From Bog-473 sp963824195 (GTDB taxonomy: Bacteria; Actinomycetota; Acidimicrobiia; Acidimicrobiales; RAAP-2), in contig CAWGOJ010000016.1 of assembly GCA_963824195.1 (NCBI GenBank), positions 1 through 64,000 on the forward strand: DNA of 64,000 bases, given 5' to 3'. The notes beneath the pieces were generated by a model. The model was given only the letters and a program-made list of their open reading frames with translations, had not been told where the DNA came from and made no database searches. Below, piece by piece: positions 18,096 to 25,809 of this stretch (its first letter is position 1; the number at the start of each line of letters is the position of its first letter). A program made the position numbers and the translations under genes.

Positions 18096-18142
18096 GGGCC
18101 GCGGGGCGACAAGCAATGCGCTTGTTGCAGTTTCGGCGGCCC
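18096..18142 (-). promoter_or_regulatory. Possible expression platform: competing stem between riboswitch and GH26 start
   Basis: The bases at 18136-18142 (minus strand GGGCCGC, part of the riboswitch 3' side) are perfectly complementary to 18096-18102 (minus strand GCGGCCC). Between them lies a nested 6-bp hairpin, ACAAGC/GCTTGT, at 18109-18125. Formation of this long stem would disrupt the riboswitch 3' strand, as expected for an anti-aptamer or expression platform. There is no U-run, so intrinsic termination is not obvious; control of translation or a Rho-type mechanism is possible. Confidence 0.5.
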
Positions 18143-18206
18143 GGCTGACTCCGTGAGTCCCGTAGCTTTGCGTCCCCCCCTCACGGGAGGTTTGCCTTTT
18201 CGTTCC
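18130..18206 (-). promoter_or_regulatory. Cyclic-di-GMP-I (GEMM) riboswitch aptamer upstream of the GH26 protein
   Basis: On the minus strand the leader contains, in order, GGCAAACC (18189-18196), a hairpin closed by the GNRA tetraloop GTGA (CCTCCC-GTGA-GGGG), then GGGACGCAAAGC (18165-18176). A GACT/AGTC stem follows, then CAGCCGGG (18140-18147). This is the full ordered set of conserved elements of the GEMM-I class. The start codon it controls is at 18068, about 65 bases downstream. The class senses cyclic-di-GMP, so expression of the secreted GH26 protein is probably tuned by that messenger. Confidence 0.88.
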
Positions 18207-18222
18207 GGTTCAACAATGAACC
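18207..18222. promoter_or_regulatory. Perfect inverted repeat upstream of the riboswitch
   Basis: GGTTCA-ACAA-TGAACC is a perfect 6-bp inverted repeat with a 4-base loop, just upstream of the aptamer and between the histidine kinase stop and the riboswitch. It may be an operator or the base of the leader transcript. No known regulator is recognised. Confidence 0.35.
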
Positions 18223-18298
18223 GAAGGCTGCTCCGGGGCAAGGTGCTTTTAGACTATTTGCCCGCAATTACCCCGGTTACGCCGTCGCGGGGCCGCCG

Positions 18299-19525
18299 TC
18301 AGGCAGCCGGGCCGGCGCCGGCCTCGACAGTGCCGAGCGGCACGTGCCACGTGAGCCGGGTGCCACCTTCGCGGGAAGTGCCGAGCTCCACGCCCCCGCC
18401 CAGGCGCTCGGCGCGCTGGCGGAGGTTCTTCAGACCGAGGCCCGCCGCGGTGACGTCGCCCATGCCGTCGCCGTCGTCGGCGACGACCAGGCGCAGCTCC
18501 TCACCGGCGGCGATCATGATGACCACCTGGTTCGCTCGGGCGTGCTTGCCGACGTTGGTGAGCGCCTCCCGGAGGACGGCGAGCACCTCTTCGGACAGCT
18601 GGCCGGTGACCACCTTGTCGACCGGGCCGCTGAAGGAGACCTGGGGGTGCAGCCCGAGGACCGGCCGCAGCTCGTGGACGAGGTCGAGGACCTTTGGGTG
18701 CAGGCCCTCCTTGTTGATGGTGAGCTCAATGTCGAAAATGGCCTTGCGGAGCTGGCGGATCGTCTCGTCGAGCTTGTCGATGGCCTCCCCGATGCGCATG
18801 ACCGCCTCTGGCCTTTCGACAAGCCGGGCCGTGCCCTGCAGCGAGAGCCCGATCGCAAACAGCCGTTGGATCACCGAGTCATGGAGGTCGCGGGCGATGC
18901 GGTCGCGGTCCTCGGTCAGCGCACGATCCCGCACGAGGCCGTGGAGGCGCGCGTTCTCGATGGCGATGCCGGCCGCCATCGCCAGGGCGAGGACCAGCTC
19001 CTCGTCGTCCTCGGAGAACTCCTCCGCCGTCGTCTTGTTGGTCAGGTACAGGTTCCCGTAGACCTCGCCGTGCACCCGGACCGGAACACCGAGGAACGAG
19101 GTCATGGTCGGATGGTGGGCCGGGGTGCCGAAGCTGTCCGGGCTGGCGGCGATGTTGGCCAGGCGGAGCGGCTTGTCGTCCGCGATCAGCGTGCCGAGGA
19201 CGCCGCGCCCAGTGGGGCGGGGACCGATGGCCTGCTCCTCTTCGTTGTTCAGGCCCACCGTGAGGAACTGGTCGAGGGCCCGCCCGTCCTCGGTCAGGAC
19301 GCCCAGCGCGCCGTACTGCGCGTCGACGAGGTCGACGGCCTCTTCGATGATCCGGCGGAGCACCACCGGCAGATGCAGCTCGGCGTCGAGGATCAGGATC
19401 GCCTGCACCAGGCGGCGCAGCTTGACGGGATCGTCGATACGGTCGAACGGCTGCACGACGTGCCAGGATAGAGCCGAGAACAACATGTGGCGCGCCCACG
19501 GCGTCGTCACCGCGTTCTGCGTCAT
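18299..19525 (-). CDS. GAF-domain sensor histidine kinase (NarL/DevS-like)
   Basis: A 408-residue soluble two-component sensor. A GAF domain occupies about residues 45-195 (FLGVPVRVHGEVYGNLYLTN). It is followed by a HisKA_3 dimerisation domain with phospho-acceptor His215 in RIARDLHDSVIQR and an HATPase domain (EALTNVGKHA near 327, then VVADDGDGMG and GLGLKNLRQRA). The architecture resembles actinobacterial DevS/DosS-type kinases, but only one GAF domain is seen and no haem ligand can be assigned. The ligand is unknown. Its start at 19525 lies 26 bases from the divergent response regulator, its likely partner. ATG 19486 is an alternative start. Confidence 0.88.
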   Translation of the reverse strand: MTQNAVTTPWARHMLFSALSWHVVQPFDRIDDPVKLRRLVQAILILDAELHLPVVLRRIIEEAVDLVDAQYGALGVLTEDGRALDQFLTVGLNNEEEQAIGPRPTGRGVLGTLIADDKPLRLANIAASPDSFGTPAHHPTMTSFLGVPVRVHGEVYGNLYLTNKTTAEEFSEDDEELVLALAMAAGIAIENARLHGLVRDRALTEDRDRIARDLHDSVIQRLFAIGLSLQGTARLVERPEAVMRIGEAIDKLDETIRQLRKAIFDIELTINKEGLHPKVLDLVHELRPVLGLHPQVSFSGPVDKVVTGQLSEEVLAVLREALTNVGKHARANQVVIMIAAGEELRLVVADDGDGMGDVTAAGLGLKNLRQRAERLGGGVELGTSREGGTRLTWHVPLGTVEAGAGPAA

Positions 19526-19551
19526 GTCGGTCGCGTGGCAGTATTGACCGG

Positions 19552-20208
19552 ATGGCGATCCGGGTCTTCGTGCTCGACGATCACGAACTGGTGAGGACGG
19601 GCCTGCGTACGCTGCTCGAGGCCGAGGACGACATGGAAGTCGTCGGCGAGGCGGGAACAGCGGAGCAGGGCCTGAAGCTCATCCGCGACCTCGAGCCGGA
19701 CGTGGCCATTCTCGACGTGCGGCTCCCCGATGGCAACGGGATCGAGGTCTGCCGGGAGATCCAGTCCGTCTGCCCCCAGGTCCGATGCCTGATGCTCACG
19801 TCGTACTCCGACGACGACGCGCTGTTCTCGTCCATCATGGCGGGGGCGTCGGGCTACGTGCTCAAGGAGGTGGGCAGCGGGGACCTGCTGGGCGACATCA
19901 GGCGGGTCAGCCAGGGGATGTCCCTGCTCGATCCGTTGCTGACCCAGGAGCTGTTCGACCGGCTCCGCAAGGACCAGGAGGCCGAGTCGCGCCTGACGGT
20001 GCTCACGCCCCAGGAGCGCAAGGTCCTGGAGCTGATCGCGCAAGGGCAGTCGAATCGCCAGATCGCCGAACAACTCTTCCTGGCGGAGGCAACGGTCAAG
20101 AACTACGTGTCGAGCCTCCTGTCGAAGCTCGGGATGCGGCGCCGGACCGAGGCCGCGGTGTACGCCGCCGTCCTCGCCGAGCGCAAGGGCACGAACCCCA
20201 AGGCCTGA
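19552..20208 (+). CDS. LuxR/NarL-family response regulator
   Basis: A 218-residue DNA-binding response regulator. The receiver domain has acidic residues Asp9/Asp10, phospho-acceptor Asp55 (VAILDVRLPDG), the conserved LTSYSD switch segment and YVLKEV lysine. The C-terminal LuxR-type helix-turn-helix is clear (LTPQERKVLELIAQGQSNRQ, then KNYVSSLLSKLGM). It resembles DevR/DosR regulators. It is transcribed divergently from the GAF histidine kinase with only 26 bases between starts, so promoters must overlap the coding starts and autoregulation of both genes is plausible. The ATG at 19552 follows GTATTGACCGG with no good ribosome-binding site, so it may be leaderless. Confidence 0.9.
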   Translation: MAIRVFVLDDHELVRTGLRTLLEAEDDMEVVGEAGTAEQGLKLIRDLEPDVAILDVRLPDGNGIEVCREIQSVCPQVRCLMLTSYSDDDALFSSIMAGASGYVLKEVGSGDLLGDIRRVSQGMSLLDPLLTQELFDRLRKDQEAESRLTVLTPQERKVLELIAQGQSNRQIAEQLFLAEATVKNYVSSLLSKLGMRRRTEAAVYAAVLAERKGTNPKA

Positions 20209-20233
20209 CAGACCCGGCGTCAGCCCGTCGGGG

Positions 20234-20572
20234 CTACGCCACCTTCACCCGGCGGTGGTCGTCGAGCGTGCGGAAATCGACGCCCGAAGAGAGCAACAGG
20301 TCCTCCAAGCGCTCGCGCTCCGCCAGCGGGTTGGCGAACCGGGACGGGTGGCTCTCTATGCCCAGTCCCGTGCACAGCCGCAGCAGCATGCGGTCGTGAT
20401 CGAGCTCGAGCGCGAGATCCTCGGCCATGATGTGCCCCCCGTCGTGGCCGTTGCCGTTGAGCCGGCGCCGACATTGCAGGAGCACCACCACGAGCTCGTC
20501 CCGGGACGAGGGCAATGGCAGAGGTTCCACGTCGGAACACAGATCCGACAACAATTCGCTGTACATCGACAT
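20234..20572 (-). CDS. Conserved-looking hypothetical protein, 112 residues
   Basis: A small acidic/leucine-rich protein (ELLSDLCSDVEPLPLPSSRD, then DRMLLRLCTGLGIESHPSRF and ERLEDLLLSSGVDFRTLDDH) that looks codon-biased like real coding sequence but matches no family I recognise. It is predicted soluble and partly helical. It is convergent with the response-regulator gene, 25 bases away. The start could be ATG 20572 or ATG 20566; neither has a strong ribosome-binding site. Two copies of an 18-base direct repeat lie 34-75 bases upstream, suggesting specific transcriptional control. Function unknown. Confidence 0.55.
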   Translation of the reverse strand: MSMYSELLSDLCSDVEPLPLPSSRDELVVVLLQCRRRLNGNGHDGGHIMAEDLALELDHDRMLLRLCTGLGIESHPSRFANPLAERERLEDLLLSSGVDFRTLDDHRRVKVA

Positions 20573-20909
20573 CGCATCTATAATTTTGCGGGAATTGGGC
20601 GTGGCGCCTAGAGCCGATACTCCTGTTTTGCCTAGAGCCGATACTCCCTATCGCGACCACCGGCACCCGAACGCTTGTTGGGCTGTTGTACGGCGCACGC
20701 TGCCCGTTTGCCGCGGCCACACCACCGCTTCCCATCCTCGGGCGGGCCCGGGACATCGTGCAGCACAGTGCTGCAAGTAGCGAGTTTTCGCGAATTTTGC
20801 TTTGTGGTCGAGGGCGATGTCGGGGACTGACCGCACGGCGACTGCTGTGACCCCGACGATCAGCACCCGGCCAATCACCTGCACCATTGCCGCGACCTAC
20901 AGGCTGGCG
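20573..20909. other. Intergenic region between the small hypothetical gene and the GGDEF gene
   Basis: About 340 bases without a convincing gene. It contains the paired direct repeat at 20606-20647 and a perfect palindrome, GCAGCAC-A-GTGCTGC, at 20760-20774. A 79-codon minus-strand frame (20648-20887) exists but has no coding character beyond its first 30 codons. The region around 20775-20805 is locally AT-rich and could contain promoters. Confidence 0.5.
20606..20647. repeat. Pair of 18-bp direct repeats, candidate operator
   Basis: GCCTAGAGCCGATACTCC occurs at 20606-20623 and again at 20630-20647, identical, with 24-base spacing (a little over two helical turns). They lie just upstream of the 112-residue gene. 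The core CTAGAGCCGAT appears again at 40790-40800 between dnaA and rpmH. The arrangement suggests a regulator binding site or repeated promoter element; the cognate factor is unknown. Confidence 0.6.
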
Positions 20910-21599
20910 TCAGCGCCTTCCGACCCGCGTCGAACGATCCGCTCGCGACAACACGTCCTCGGCGGACTCGGTGTCCTCGGCGATGGCGACACCCAGCGAG
21001 GAGTGGACGCGGATGCCACTCCCTCCCACCATGACCGGCTCGTCGAGGGTGTGCTGTATCCGGCGCATCAGCGGCCCCACCGCCTGCTCATCGGTCACGG
21101 TGAGCACGACGACGAGTTCGCTCCCGCCCACACGGCCCACCGTGTCCTCGGTGCGCAGGATCGACACGAGGCGGCGGGACGTCTCGCAGAGGACCGTGTT
21201 CCCCGTGGTGTACCCGAGGTCGAGGTTGATCTCGCCCAGGTTGTCCAGCTCGATGTGGCAGACGACCACGTCTCCGCCGTGGCGGCGGCGGCGCGTCAGC
21301 GCCTGGGTGAGACGGTCGAGCAGCAGGAGCTGGTTCGCCAGGCCCGTATGGGGGTCGGCCATGGAGAGCTGCCACAGCTGGTCGTACTTGCCGGCGCCCG
21401 GTGAACGGGGTGCGTCGCCGACCGAGCTGAACTCCTTCAACATCGACTCCACGCTCTTCGCGGATCCGCGTCGCGAAACCTCGACACCGCCCTGCCCAGC
21501 GGTGTCGGCAGAGGACAGGCCGGTCCCGGCGCCGTCGTCGCCGCCAAGTTCCCCCTTTTCGTCCTTCACAGTGTCCCCCTCCGATTCGGACTTCCCCAC
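20910..21599 (-). CDS. Degenerate GGDEF-domain protein (GGSEL)
   Basis: A 229-residue protein with a low-complexity N-terminus (1-70) and a GGDEF domain (about 75-229). It retains DPHTGLANQLLLLDRL and a metal-binding-type Asp in IELDN (119). The signature loop is GGSEL (158-162) instead of GGDEF, and the C-terminal end is shortened, stopping at LSRADRSTRVGRR where active cyclases continue with ALYxAK. Loss of the loop acid argues against diguanylate cyclase activity; degenerate members usually act as c-di-GMP or GTP sensors or scaffolds. GTG start at 21599. It sits 2.8 kb from a c-di-GMP riboswitch, which suggests but does not prove a functional link. Confidence 0.8.
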   Translation of the reverse strand: MGKSESEGDTVKDEKGELGGDDGAGTGLSSADTAGQGGVEVSRRGSAKSVESMLKEFSSVGDAPRSPGAGKYDQLWQLSMADPHTGLANQLLLLDRLTQALTRRRRHGGDVVVCHIELDNLGEINLDLGYTTGNTVLCETSRRLVSILRTEDTVGRVGGSELVVVLTVTDEQAVGPLMRRIQHTLDEPVMVGGSGIRVHSSLGVAIAEDTESAEDVLSRADRSTRVGRR

Positions 21600-21899
21600 T
21601 CTTATCGGGACGGTCCCGGCTGAAACAGAGTCGGAAGTCAGTGGCCTGGGCCCGAACGCTCGTTTGCGATCCGAACGCCATTTTCGGTGGAGCCCTCACT
21701 TTACTCCCGTGGGGTGAAACGAACACTCAGAAAGACGGTTGCGAAAAGGGTGCAGTGATGGCCGGCCCGAACGGCGCCCGGCCCGAACGGCGGCGGCGTC
21801 GCCCGCGCTAGCCTCGCCCCAAACGTTGCACCTTCACCCATCTCCTCCCCCCGCGATGACGACCGCACCCGACCCCGGTATCGACGCGGTGACACGTTC
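21600..21899. other. Divergent intergenic region between the GGDEF gene and rnd
   Basis: Three hundred bases without a gene. A direct repeat GGCCCGAACGGC occurs twice near 21760-21795, and a TAGCCT box occurs at about 21809. Nothing else recognisable was seen. It must carry both divergent promoters. Confidence 0.45.
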
Positions 21900-23102
21900 G
21901 TGACCTCACCGCTCGCGCCGACGACCATGGTGGTCGACACCGTCGGCCTCGAATCCCTCGTCGCCGAGCTCGTCGCCGAGGAGTTCTACGGCTTCGACAC
22001 CGAGTTCCACACGGAGCGGACCTACGTTCCCGACCTGGCGCTCATTCAGATCGCCTGGGCCGGCAAGGTGGCGCTCGTCGACCCGCTCGCCGTCGATCCG
22101 GCTCCCCTCGCAGAGGTCTTCGGGGGGCCGGGCACCGCAGTGGTGCATGCGGCCTCGCAGGACCTCGATGTGCTCATGGCCGCCTGCGGCACCGTGCCCG
22201 CCACCGTGTTCGACACCCAGATCGTGGCTGGGTTCCTCGGGATGTCCTCACCCTCACTGTCCCGCCTCGTCGATCAGATGCTGGGCGTCTCCCTACCCAA
22301 GGCCGACCGGCTCTCGGACTGGCTGGAGCGACCGATCTCGGACCGCCAGGTGTCCTACGCCGTCAATGATGTCGCCTACCTGCTGGAGCTGCGGGTCGTG
22401 CTGACCGAACGGCTCCGTGCCCTGGGTCGGCTCGAGTGGGCCCTCGACGAGTGCGACCAGGTCCTCGGCGACCGCGCCCCGGCCCGCGTCCCCGAGGAGG
22501 CCTGGTGGAAGCTCGGAGACATACGGAGCATGTCGCGCCGCAGCCGCGGCGTCGCCCAGGAGGTGGCGGCCTGGCGGGAGCGCACTGCGGCGGAGACGAA
22601 CCGACCCCGGCGCATGATCCTCTCGGACCTCGGCTTGCTGGCCTTGTCGCAACGGCCTCCACGCAATGGGGAGGAGCTCCGCCGCACCCGGGGGGTCGAC
22701 GGCCGGCACCTGGCCCAGGGTCGAGCCGCCGAGATCCTCAAGGCCGTCAACCGCGGCCTCGACCTGGCGCCGGAGCACATCCGGATGCCCTCCGAGGGGC
22801 GGGACGCGGTGGCACCGGCCGCCGCGGTCGCCGTCTGCTCGGGCGTGGTGCGCCAGATCGCGGACGACCTCGACTTCGACCAGGGGCTCCTCGCCACCCG
22901 GGCGGACATCGCGCAACTCCTCTCCGGCGAGCCCAGCCGGCTCGACACAGGCTGGCGGCGCTCCATCGTGGGCGACCCGCTGCGCCGCCTCATCGACGGA
23001 GACGTCGCCGCGGCCTTCGACCGGCGCGGCCATCTCGTCATCGAGGAACGGTCACGACGCCCGGTCCCCCCACCCGGCGGCGGGGCCTCCCCCGGCTGCT
23101 AG
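21900..23102 (+). CDS. rnd: Ribonuclease D-like 3'-5' exonuclease
   Basis: A 400-residue exoribonuclease of the DEDDy class that trims the 3' ends of tRNA and other structured RNAs. ExoI is FYGFDTEFH (DxE), ExoII is VVHAASQDLDVL, and ExoIII is YAVNDVAYLLEL with the catalytic tyrosine. Downstream are HRDC-type helices (about 205-300). The start is GTG 21900; an in-frame ATG at 21927 is possible. The last four bases (CTAG, 23099-23102) are shared with the stop of the convergent acyl-CoA synthetase gene, so the two genes overlap tail to tail with no room for a terminator between them. Confidence 0.88.
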   Translation: MTSPLAPTTMVVDTVGLESLVAELVAEEFYGFDTEFHTERTYVPDLALIQIAWAGKVALVDPLAVDPAPLAEVFGGPGTAVVHAASQDLDVLMAACGTVPATVFDTQIVAGFLGMSSPSLSRLVDQMLGVSLPKADRLSDWLERPISDRQVSYAVNDVAYLLELRVVLTERLRALGRLEWALDECDQVLGDRAPARVPEEAWWKLGDIRSMSRRSRGVAQEVAAWRERTAAETNRPRRMILSDLGLLALSQRPPRNGEELRRTRGVDGRHLAQGRAAEILKAVNRGLDLAPEHIRMPSEGRDAVAPAAAVAVCSGVVRQIADDLDFDQGLLATRADIAQLLSGEPSRLDTGWRRSIVGDPLRRLIDGDVAAAFDRRGHLVIEERSRRPVPPPGGGASPGC

Positions 23103-24646
23103 CCGACCGATCGCTCGCGTCCGGCCCAGTAGGGCTGGCGGAGCTTGTACTTCTGCAGCTTCCCCGTCGCCGTGCGGTCGAGCGCGTCGCGCAACTCCAC
23201 GCTGGTCGGCGCCTTGAAGTGGGCCAACCGGTCGCGGCAGTGCCTGATCAGCTCGGCTTCGGTGACCGTCTCGCCGTCGCGCACGACCACCAGCGCCTTG
23301 ATCGTCTCGCCCCACTTCTCGTCCGGCACTCCGATCACGGCCACCTCGGCCACCGCGCTGTGCTGGTAGAGGCAGTCCTCGACCTCGATGGAGGAGACGT
23401 TCTCCCCGCCGGTGATGATGACGTCCTTCTTGCGGTCCGAGATCACCAGGTAGGCCCCGTCCAGGTAACCGCCATCCCCGGTGTGGAACCACCCACCCTC
23501 GAGCGCCCTGGCCGATTCGTCGGGCTGCTCCCAATAGCCCGCGAACACGTGGTTCGCACGCGCCAGCACCTCACCCTCGGCGTCCGTCTCGATCTGCACT
23601 CCCATGGCCGGAACGCCGGCCCGGCTGAGCAGCAGCGAACGCGAGGGGGTATCGAGGTCGTCCCACTCCGAGGGTGCCCGGTTGATGGTGAGGAGCGGCG
23701 CCGTCTCGGTCAGTCCGTAGATCTGCATGAACTCCCACCCGAGCTCGGCCTCCACCCGCTCGATCGTCTTGGAGGGCGGCGGGGCACCGGCCACGACGAT
23801 GCGTACGGTGCCCCGTCCGGGCACGGTACGTCCCTCGCTCACGCGCGCCTCGGCCGCGCCGAGGATGGCCGCCACGACGGCTGGCGCGGCGCACAGGAGG
23901 GTGACGCCGTGGCGCTCGATGCGCGACAGGATCTCCTCGCCGTCGACCTTGCGCAGCGCGACATGCGCGCCGCCCATGCCGGTCACCGCGTACGGCATGC
24001 CCCAGCCGTTGCAGTGGAACATCGGCAGGGTGTGAAGGAGCACGTCGCGGTCGCTCACACCGGTGTGCCACCCGAACATGGCCGCGTTGAGCCAGCAGTT
24101 GCGGTGCGTGAGCTGGACGCCCTTCGGACGCGCCGTGGTGCCCGACGTATAGTTGACCGAGCACGTGGCGTTCTCGTCGGGCTCCCACGGACGGGGAGCC
24201 GCGCCGGACGGCGCCGGCGCGAACAACGCCTCGTCGTCGGATCCGTCCAGGCAGAACCGGTGACTCACCTTTATGCCGTCCACCTCGTCGGCCACATCGG
24301 GGTCGTACAGGAGGACCGACGCCCCGGAGTGTTCGACGACGTAACCGATCTCGTCAGTGGTGAGACGGAAGTTGATCGGGACCAGAATGCGGCCGAAGCC
24401 GCTGACGCCGAAGAACGAGGTGAGGAAGCGGCCGGAGTTCGGGCTGACGATGGCCACCCGCTCCCCGTGACCGACCCCGAGGTCATCGAGGGCCAGGGCG
24501 AGACCCCGTGCCCGCGCCTCGAGCTCTGCGTAGGTCTGTGTCCCGAACGAGCCTGCCACCCCCGGCTCGTCCTCCACGGCGACGCGATGGCCGTAGACGA
24601 GTGCGGCCCGGTTGAGGAAATCGGACACCGTCAGCGCGACCTGCAT
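23099..24646 (-). CDS. Acyl-CoA synthetase (AMP-dependent, ANL superfamily)
   Basis: A 515-residue adenylate-forming enzyme that activates a carboxylic acid as acyl-AMP and then acyl-CoA. Motifs seen are the P-loop NYTSGTTARPKGV (about 165-177), YGLTETAP (A5), the WFHTGDGGYLDG region (A7), ISDRKKDVIITGGENVSS (A8) and the catalytic Lys in TATGKLQKYKL near the C-terminus. Length fits medium/long-chain fatty acid or aryl-CoA ligases; the substrate cannot be read. GGGGGTGG precedes the ATG at 24646. It might feed acyl-CoA to the acyltransferases at the left end, but they are 20 kb away and the link is speculative. Confidence 0.9.
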   Translation of the reverse strand: MQVALTVSDFLNRAALVYGHRVAVEDEPGVAGSFGTQTYAELEARARGLALALDDLGVGHGERVAIVSPNSGRFLTSFFGVSGFGRILVPINFRLTTDEIGYVVEHSGASVLLYDPDVADEVDGIKVSHRFCLDGSDDEALFAPAPSGAAPRPWEPDENATCSVNYTSGTTARPKGVQLTHRNCWLNAAMFGWHTGVSDRDVLLHTLPMFHCNGWGMPYAVTGMGGAHVALRKVDGEEILSRIERHGVTLLCAAPAVVAAILGAAEARVSEGRTVPGRGTVRIVVAGAPPPSKTIERVEAELGWEFMQIYGLTETAPLLTINRAPSEWDDLDTPSRSLLLSRAGVPAMGVQIETDAEGEVLARANHVFAGYWEQPDESARALEGGWFHTGDGGYLDGAYLVISDRKKDVIITGGENVSSIEVEDCLYQHSAVAEVAVIGVPDEKWGETIKALVVVRDGETVTEAELIRHCRDRLAHFKAPTSVELRDALDRTATGKLQKYKLRQPYWAGRERSVG

Positions 24647-24714
24647 GCCACCCCCGGATCTCTCGTGCTCGGTTCTCCTGCGGGGCGACCCTAGTTGACC
24701 GCCCCAGCGGCCCC

Positions 24715-25695
24715 TTAGAAGTGGCCGAGCACGGGGTGCGCCACGTAGGGCTTCTCCAGTTGGGCGATCTCGTCCTCCGACAGGGTGAGCTCCTCGGCGG
24801 CCAGGGCGTCCTTCAGGTGCTTCTTCTTGGTCGACCCCACGATGGGGGCGGTCACTCCGGGCTTCGACAGCAACCAGGCGAGTGCGACCTGCGCCGCCGG
24901 CACGTCACGTGCTGCCGCGACCTCCACGACCGCGTCGACCACGTCGAAGTCGGTGGGCTGGTCGTAGAGGTAGTCGGTAAAGGGGTCGGTGCTCGAGCGC
25001 GTGGTGTTGCGGCCGCCGTCCCGGGTACGGTTCCCCGCCAGGACTCCCCGGGCCAGGGGACTCCACGGGATGCACCCGACCCCCTGGTCCAGGCAGAGCG
25101 GGATCATCTCGCGCTCCTCCTCGCGGTAGATCAGGTTGTAGTGGTTCTGCATTGACACGAACTTGGTCCACCCGTGCGTCTCGGCCGTATGCTGCGCCTT
25201 GGCGAACTGCCACGCGAACATGCTGCTCGCTCCGATGTAGCGCGCCTTACCCGCCCGGACCACGTCGTGCAGCGCGTCCATCGTCTCCTCAATGGGAGTC
25301 CGGGGATCCCATCGGTGGATCTGGTAGAGGTCGACGTAGTCCATGTCGAGGCGACGCAGTGAGGCCTCGATGCCCGACAGGATGTGCTTGCGACCAAGTC
25401 CGCCGCCGTTCTCGCCCGGCGTGACCGGCATGAACACCTTGGTGGCGATCACCACCTCATCCCGGGTCAGGTACTTCGGCACCAGCCGGCCGGTGGCCAC
25501 CTCGCTGGCACCACTCGAATAGGTGTCGGCGGTGTCGAAGAACGTCACGCCCCCTTCGACTGCGGCCCGCACGATCGGATCGGCGGCCTCTTCGTCGATG
25601 ACCCAGGCCCGCTCGCTCTCGTTCCCGAATCCCATCATGCCGAGGCAGATCCTCGAGACTCGTAGACCCGACGTACCCAGATTCGTGTAGTTCAT
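24715..25695 (-). CDS. Aldo/keto reductase
   Basis: A 326-residue NADPH-dependent oxidoreductase of the AKR superfamily. Signature elements are FFDTADTYSSGASE with catalytic Asp and Tyr (about 52-58), EVVIATKVF with the catalytic Lys, LYQIHRWD with the catalytic His, and the C-terminal cofactor-binding PIVGSTKKKHLKDAL. It resembles the YajO/PdxI-like subgroup, and the physiological substrate is unknown. The start is taken as ATG 25695, the usual MNYTNLGTSGL beginning, preceded by GCGAGGTC. The GTG at 25713 is an alternative. It lies 68 bases upstream of the acyl-CoA synthetase gene on the same strand, so co-transcription is possible. Confidence 0.9.
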   Translation of the reverse strand: MNYTNLGTSGLRVSRICLGMMGFGNESERAWVIDEEAADPIVRAAVEGGVTFFDTADTYSSGASEVATGRLVPKYLTRDEVVIATKVFMPVTPGENGGGLGRKHILSGIEASLRRLDMDYVDLYQIHRWDPRTPIEETMDALHDVVRAGKARYIGASSMFAWQFAKAQHTAETHGWTKFVSMQNHYNLIYREEEREMIPLCLDQGVGCIPWSPLARGVLAGNRTRDGGRNTTRSSTDPFTDYLYDQPTDFDVVDAVVEVAAARDVPAAQVALAWLLSKPGVTAPIVGSTKKKHLKDALAAEELTLSEDEIAQLEKPYVAHPVLGHF

Positions 25696-25809
25696 GGCTG
25701 ACCTCGCTCGCACCCGCCCGCGGCCGGGCTGGCACCCGCATACTTACCAGCAGTCAGCGTCGCCCCGTGCACCTGGGCGCATCTCGCGTGCCGTCCGTGC
25801 CCAGCGCCG

